From assembly GCA_021732675.1 (NCBI GenBank), contig JAKFUN010000046.1, positions 1-37,232 on the forward strand: a stretch of DNA of 37,232 nt. The letters are read 5' to 3'. A program made the translations under genes and the position numbers. The stretch's first letter is position 1. Every line of letters begins with the position of its first letter. The stretch is from Phycisphaerales bacterium (GTDB taxonomy: Bacteria > Planctomycetota > Phycisphaerae > Phycisphaerales > UBA1924). The notes below the pieces were generated by a model that saw only the letters and a list, made by a program, of their open reading frames with translations, was not told where the DNA came from and did no database searches. Of this stretch, positions 36,571 through 37,232 are shown piece by piece.

Positions 36571-37184
36571 GGCGGACAGATAGCCTAGCCTTCGCTCGAA
36601 AGCTCTTCAACGAACGGGGCAGCCACGCCGTCACAACCAACCACATCGCCCAGGAAGCCGACATCAGCGTCGGGAACCTCTACTACCACTTTCGCAGCAA
36701 AGAAGAGATGATCTTGGCGCTCTTTGATCAGCTCGACGAAGCTTGGAGGACGCGGCTGAATGTTCCAGACCCCTCGCGAGTGACGTGGGCAGACCTTCGC
36801 TCGCTCATGGCCGAGCACTTTGCCATTGTGTGGGAGTTCAGATTCTTCTATCGTGAACAGATCACCCTGAGGCAGAACGATCGTCGCCTCACCCGGCGTT
36901 GGAAACTCGCCAACCAACGCGGTCGCGACGACATGCTCTCGCTCCTGAAGAGCTACTTTCATTGCCTCGGGTACGCCCCGCCAGCCCCGACCGGGCTCGA
37001 CCGCCTCGCCGACGCTTGCTGGCTCGTCGCCGACTTCTGGCTTGTCCACCAGGAAATGCGGACCGGTCCCGTGCGTCGCAAGGACCTCGACCTGGGCGTG
37101 GAACTCTTCGCGTCGATCATGCGCCCCCTGATCGCCTCGCTCGAAGCCCGGTGCCCGCCGCTCGAGAGACCCGATGCCCACTGA
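36564..37184 (+). CDS. TetR/AcrR-family transcriptional regulator
   Basis: ARKLFNERGSHAVTTNHIAQEADISVGNLYYHFRSKEEMILALFDQ is a TetR N-terminal HTH; ligand-domain-like C-terminal half. Confidence 0.92.
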   Translation: MSRRTDSLAFARKLFNERGSHAVTTNHIAQEADISVGNLYYHFRSKEEMILALFDQLDEAWRTRLNVPDPSRVTWADLRSLMAEHFAIVWEFRFFYREQITLRQNDRRLTRRWKLANQRGRDDMLSLLKSYFHCLGYAPPAPTGLDRLADACWLVADFWLVHQEMRTGPVRRKDLDLGVELFASIMRPLIASLEARCPPLERPDAH

Positions 37185-37232
37185 CCAACCCGCTGACACG
37201 ACCCGCCCGCCCGACCTCGTCAACCCCACCAC
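37174..37232 (+). CDS. Possible start of a further ORF overlapping the tetR stop, cut by the window edge
   Basis: ATG at 37174 in another frame reads MPTDQPADTTRPPDLVNPTT without a stop to the window end; overlap of 11 bp suggests an operon. Confidence 0.35.
   Translation, partial: MPTDQPADTTRPPDLVNPT

Noticed and set aside
1-37232. CRISPR array, tRNA, rRNA, transposase or phage genes
   Set aside because: No regularly spaced identical direct repeats, cloverleaf-like tRNA signature, rRNA-like segments or transposase/integrase/phage structural motifs were seen in the sequence or ORFs.

Overview
The window is about 37 kb of GC-rich bacterial chromosome. The gene families (GC-type dockerin-like C-terminus, exosortase/EpsI, CusA/CzcA-like RND, futalosine-pathway MqnC) suggest a planctomycete, probably Phycisphaerae-like; this is inferred from family content only. 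Left to right: a truncated TPR/GT41 (OGT-like) protein; mqnC; pdhB; a secreted hypothetical; a large secreted propeller-like protein with a C-terminal dockerin-like pair; an HD-GYP protein overlapping lipA; an exosortase/exopolysaccharide locus (Wza-like lipoprotein, exosortase, EpsI, 1540-aa TPR protein, Wzc-like protein, NDP-sugar epimerase, WecA/MraY-like transferase); an orphan ParA; a NhaD-type antiporter; murJ; a heavy-metal RND efflux locus (small Cys-rich protein, CusB-like, CusA-like, heavy-metal-binding-domain protein, CusC/TolC-like); a SpoIIE-type phosphatase; and a divergent TetR regulator. Strongest observations: (1) the 30-bp gap between the TetR and phosphatase genes is an almost perfectly symmetric pair of overlapping promoters, each TTGACA-N17-TACTCT-N8-ATG, with both -10 boxes inside one inverted repeat; (2) lipA carries an in-frame fold-back insertion built of degenerate heptamers; (3) a perfect GC-rich palindrome sits inside an unusual linker of the CusA-like pump; (4) the Wzc-like protein has lost the Walker A lysine; (5) a hairpin can sequester the Shine-Dalgarno of the dockerin-protein gene; (6) the pdhB terminator is embedded in the 3' end of mqnC. 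All calls come from reading the sequence and supplied ORFs; no database search was run.
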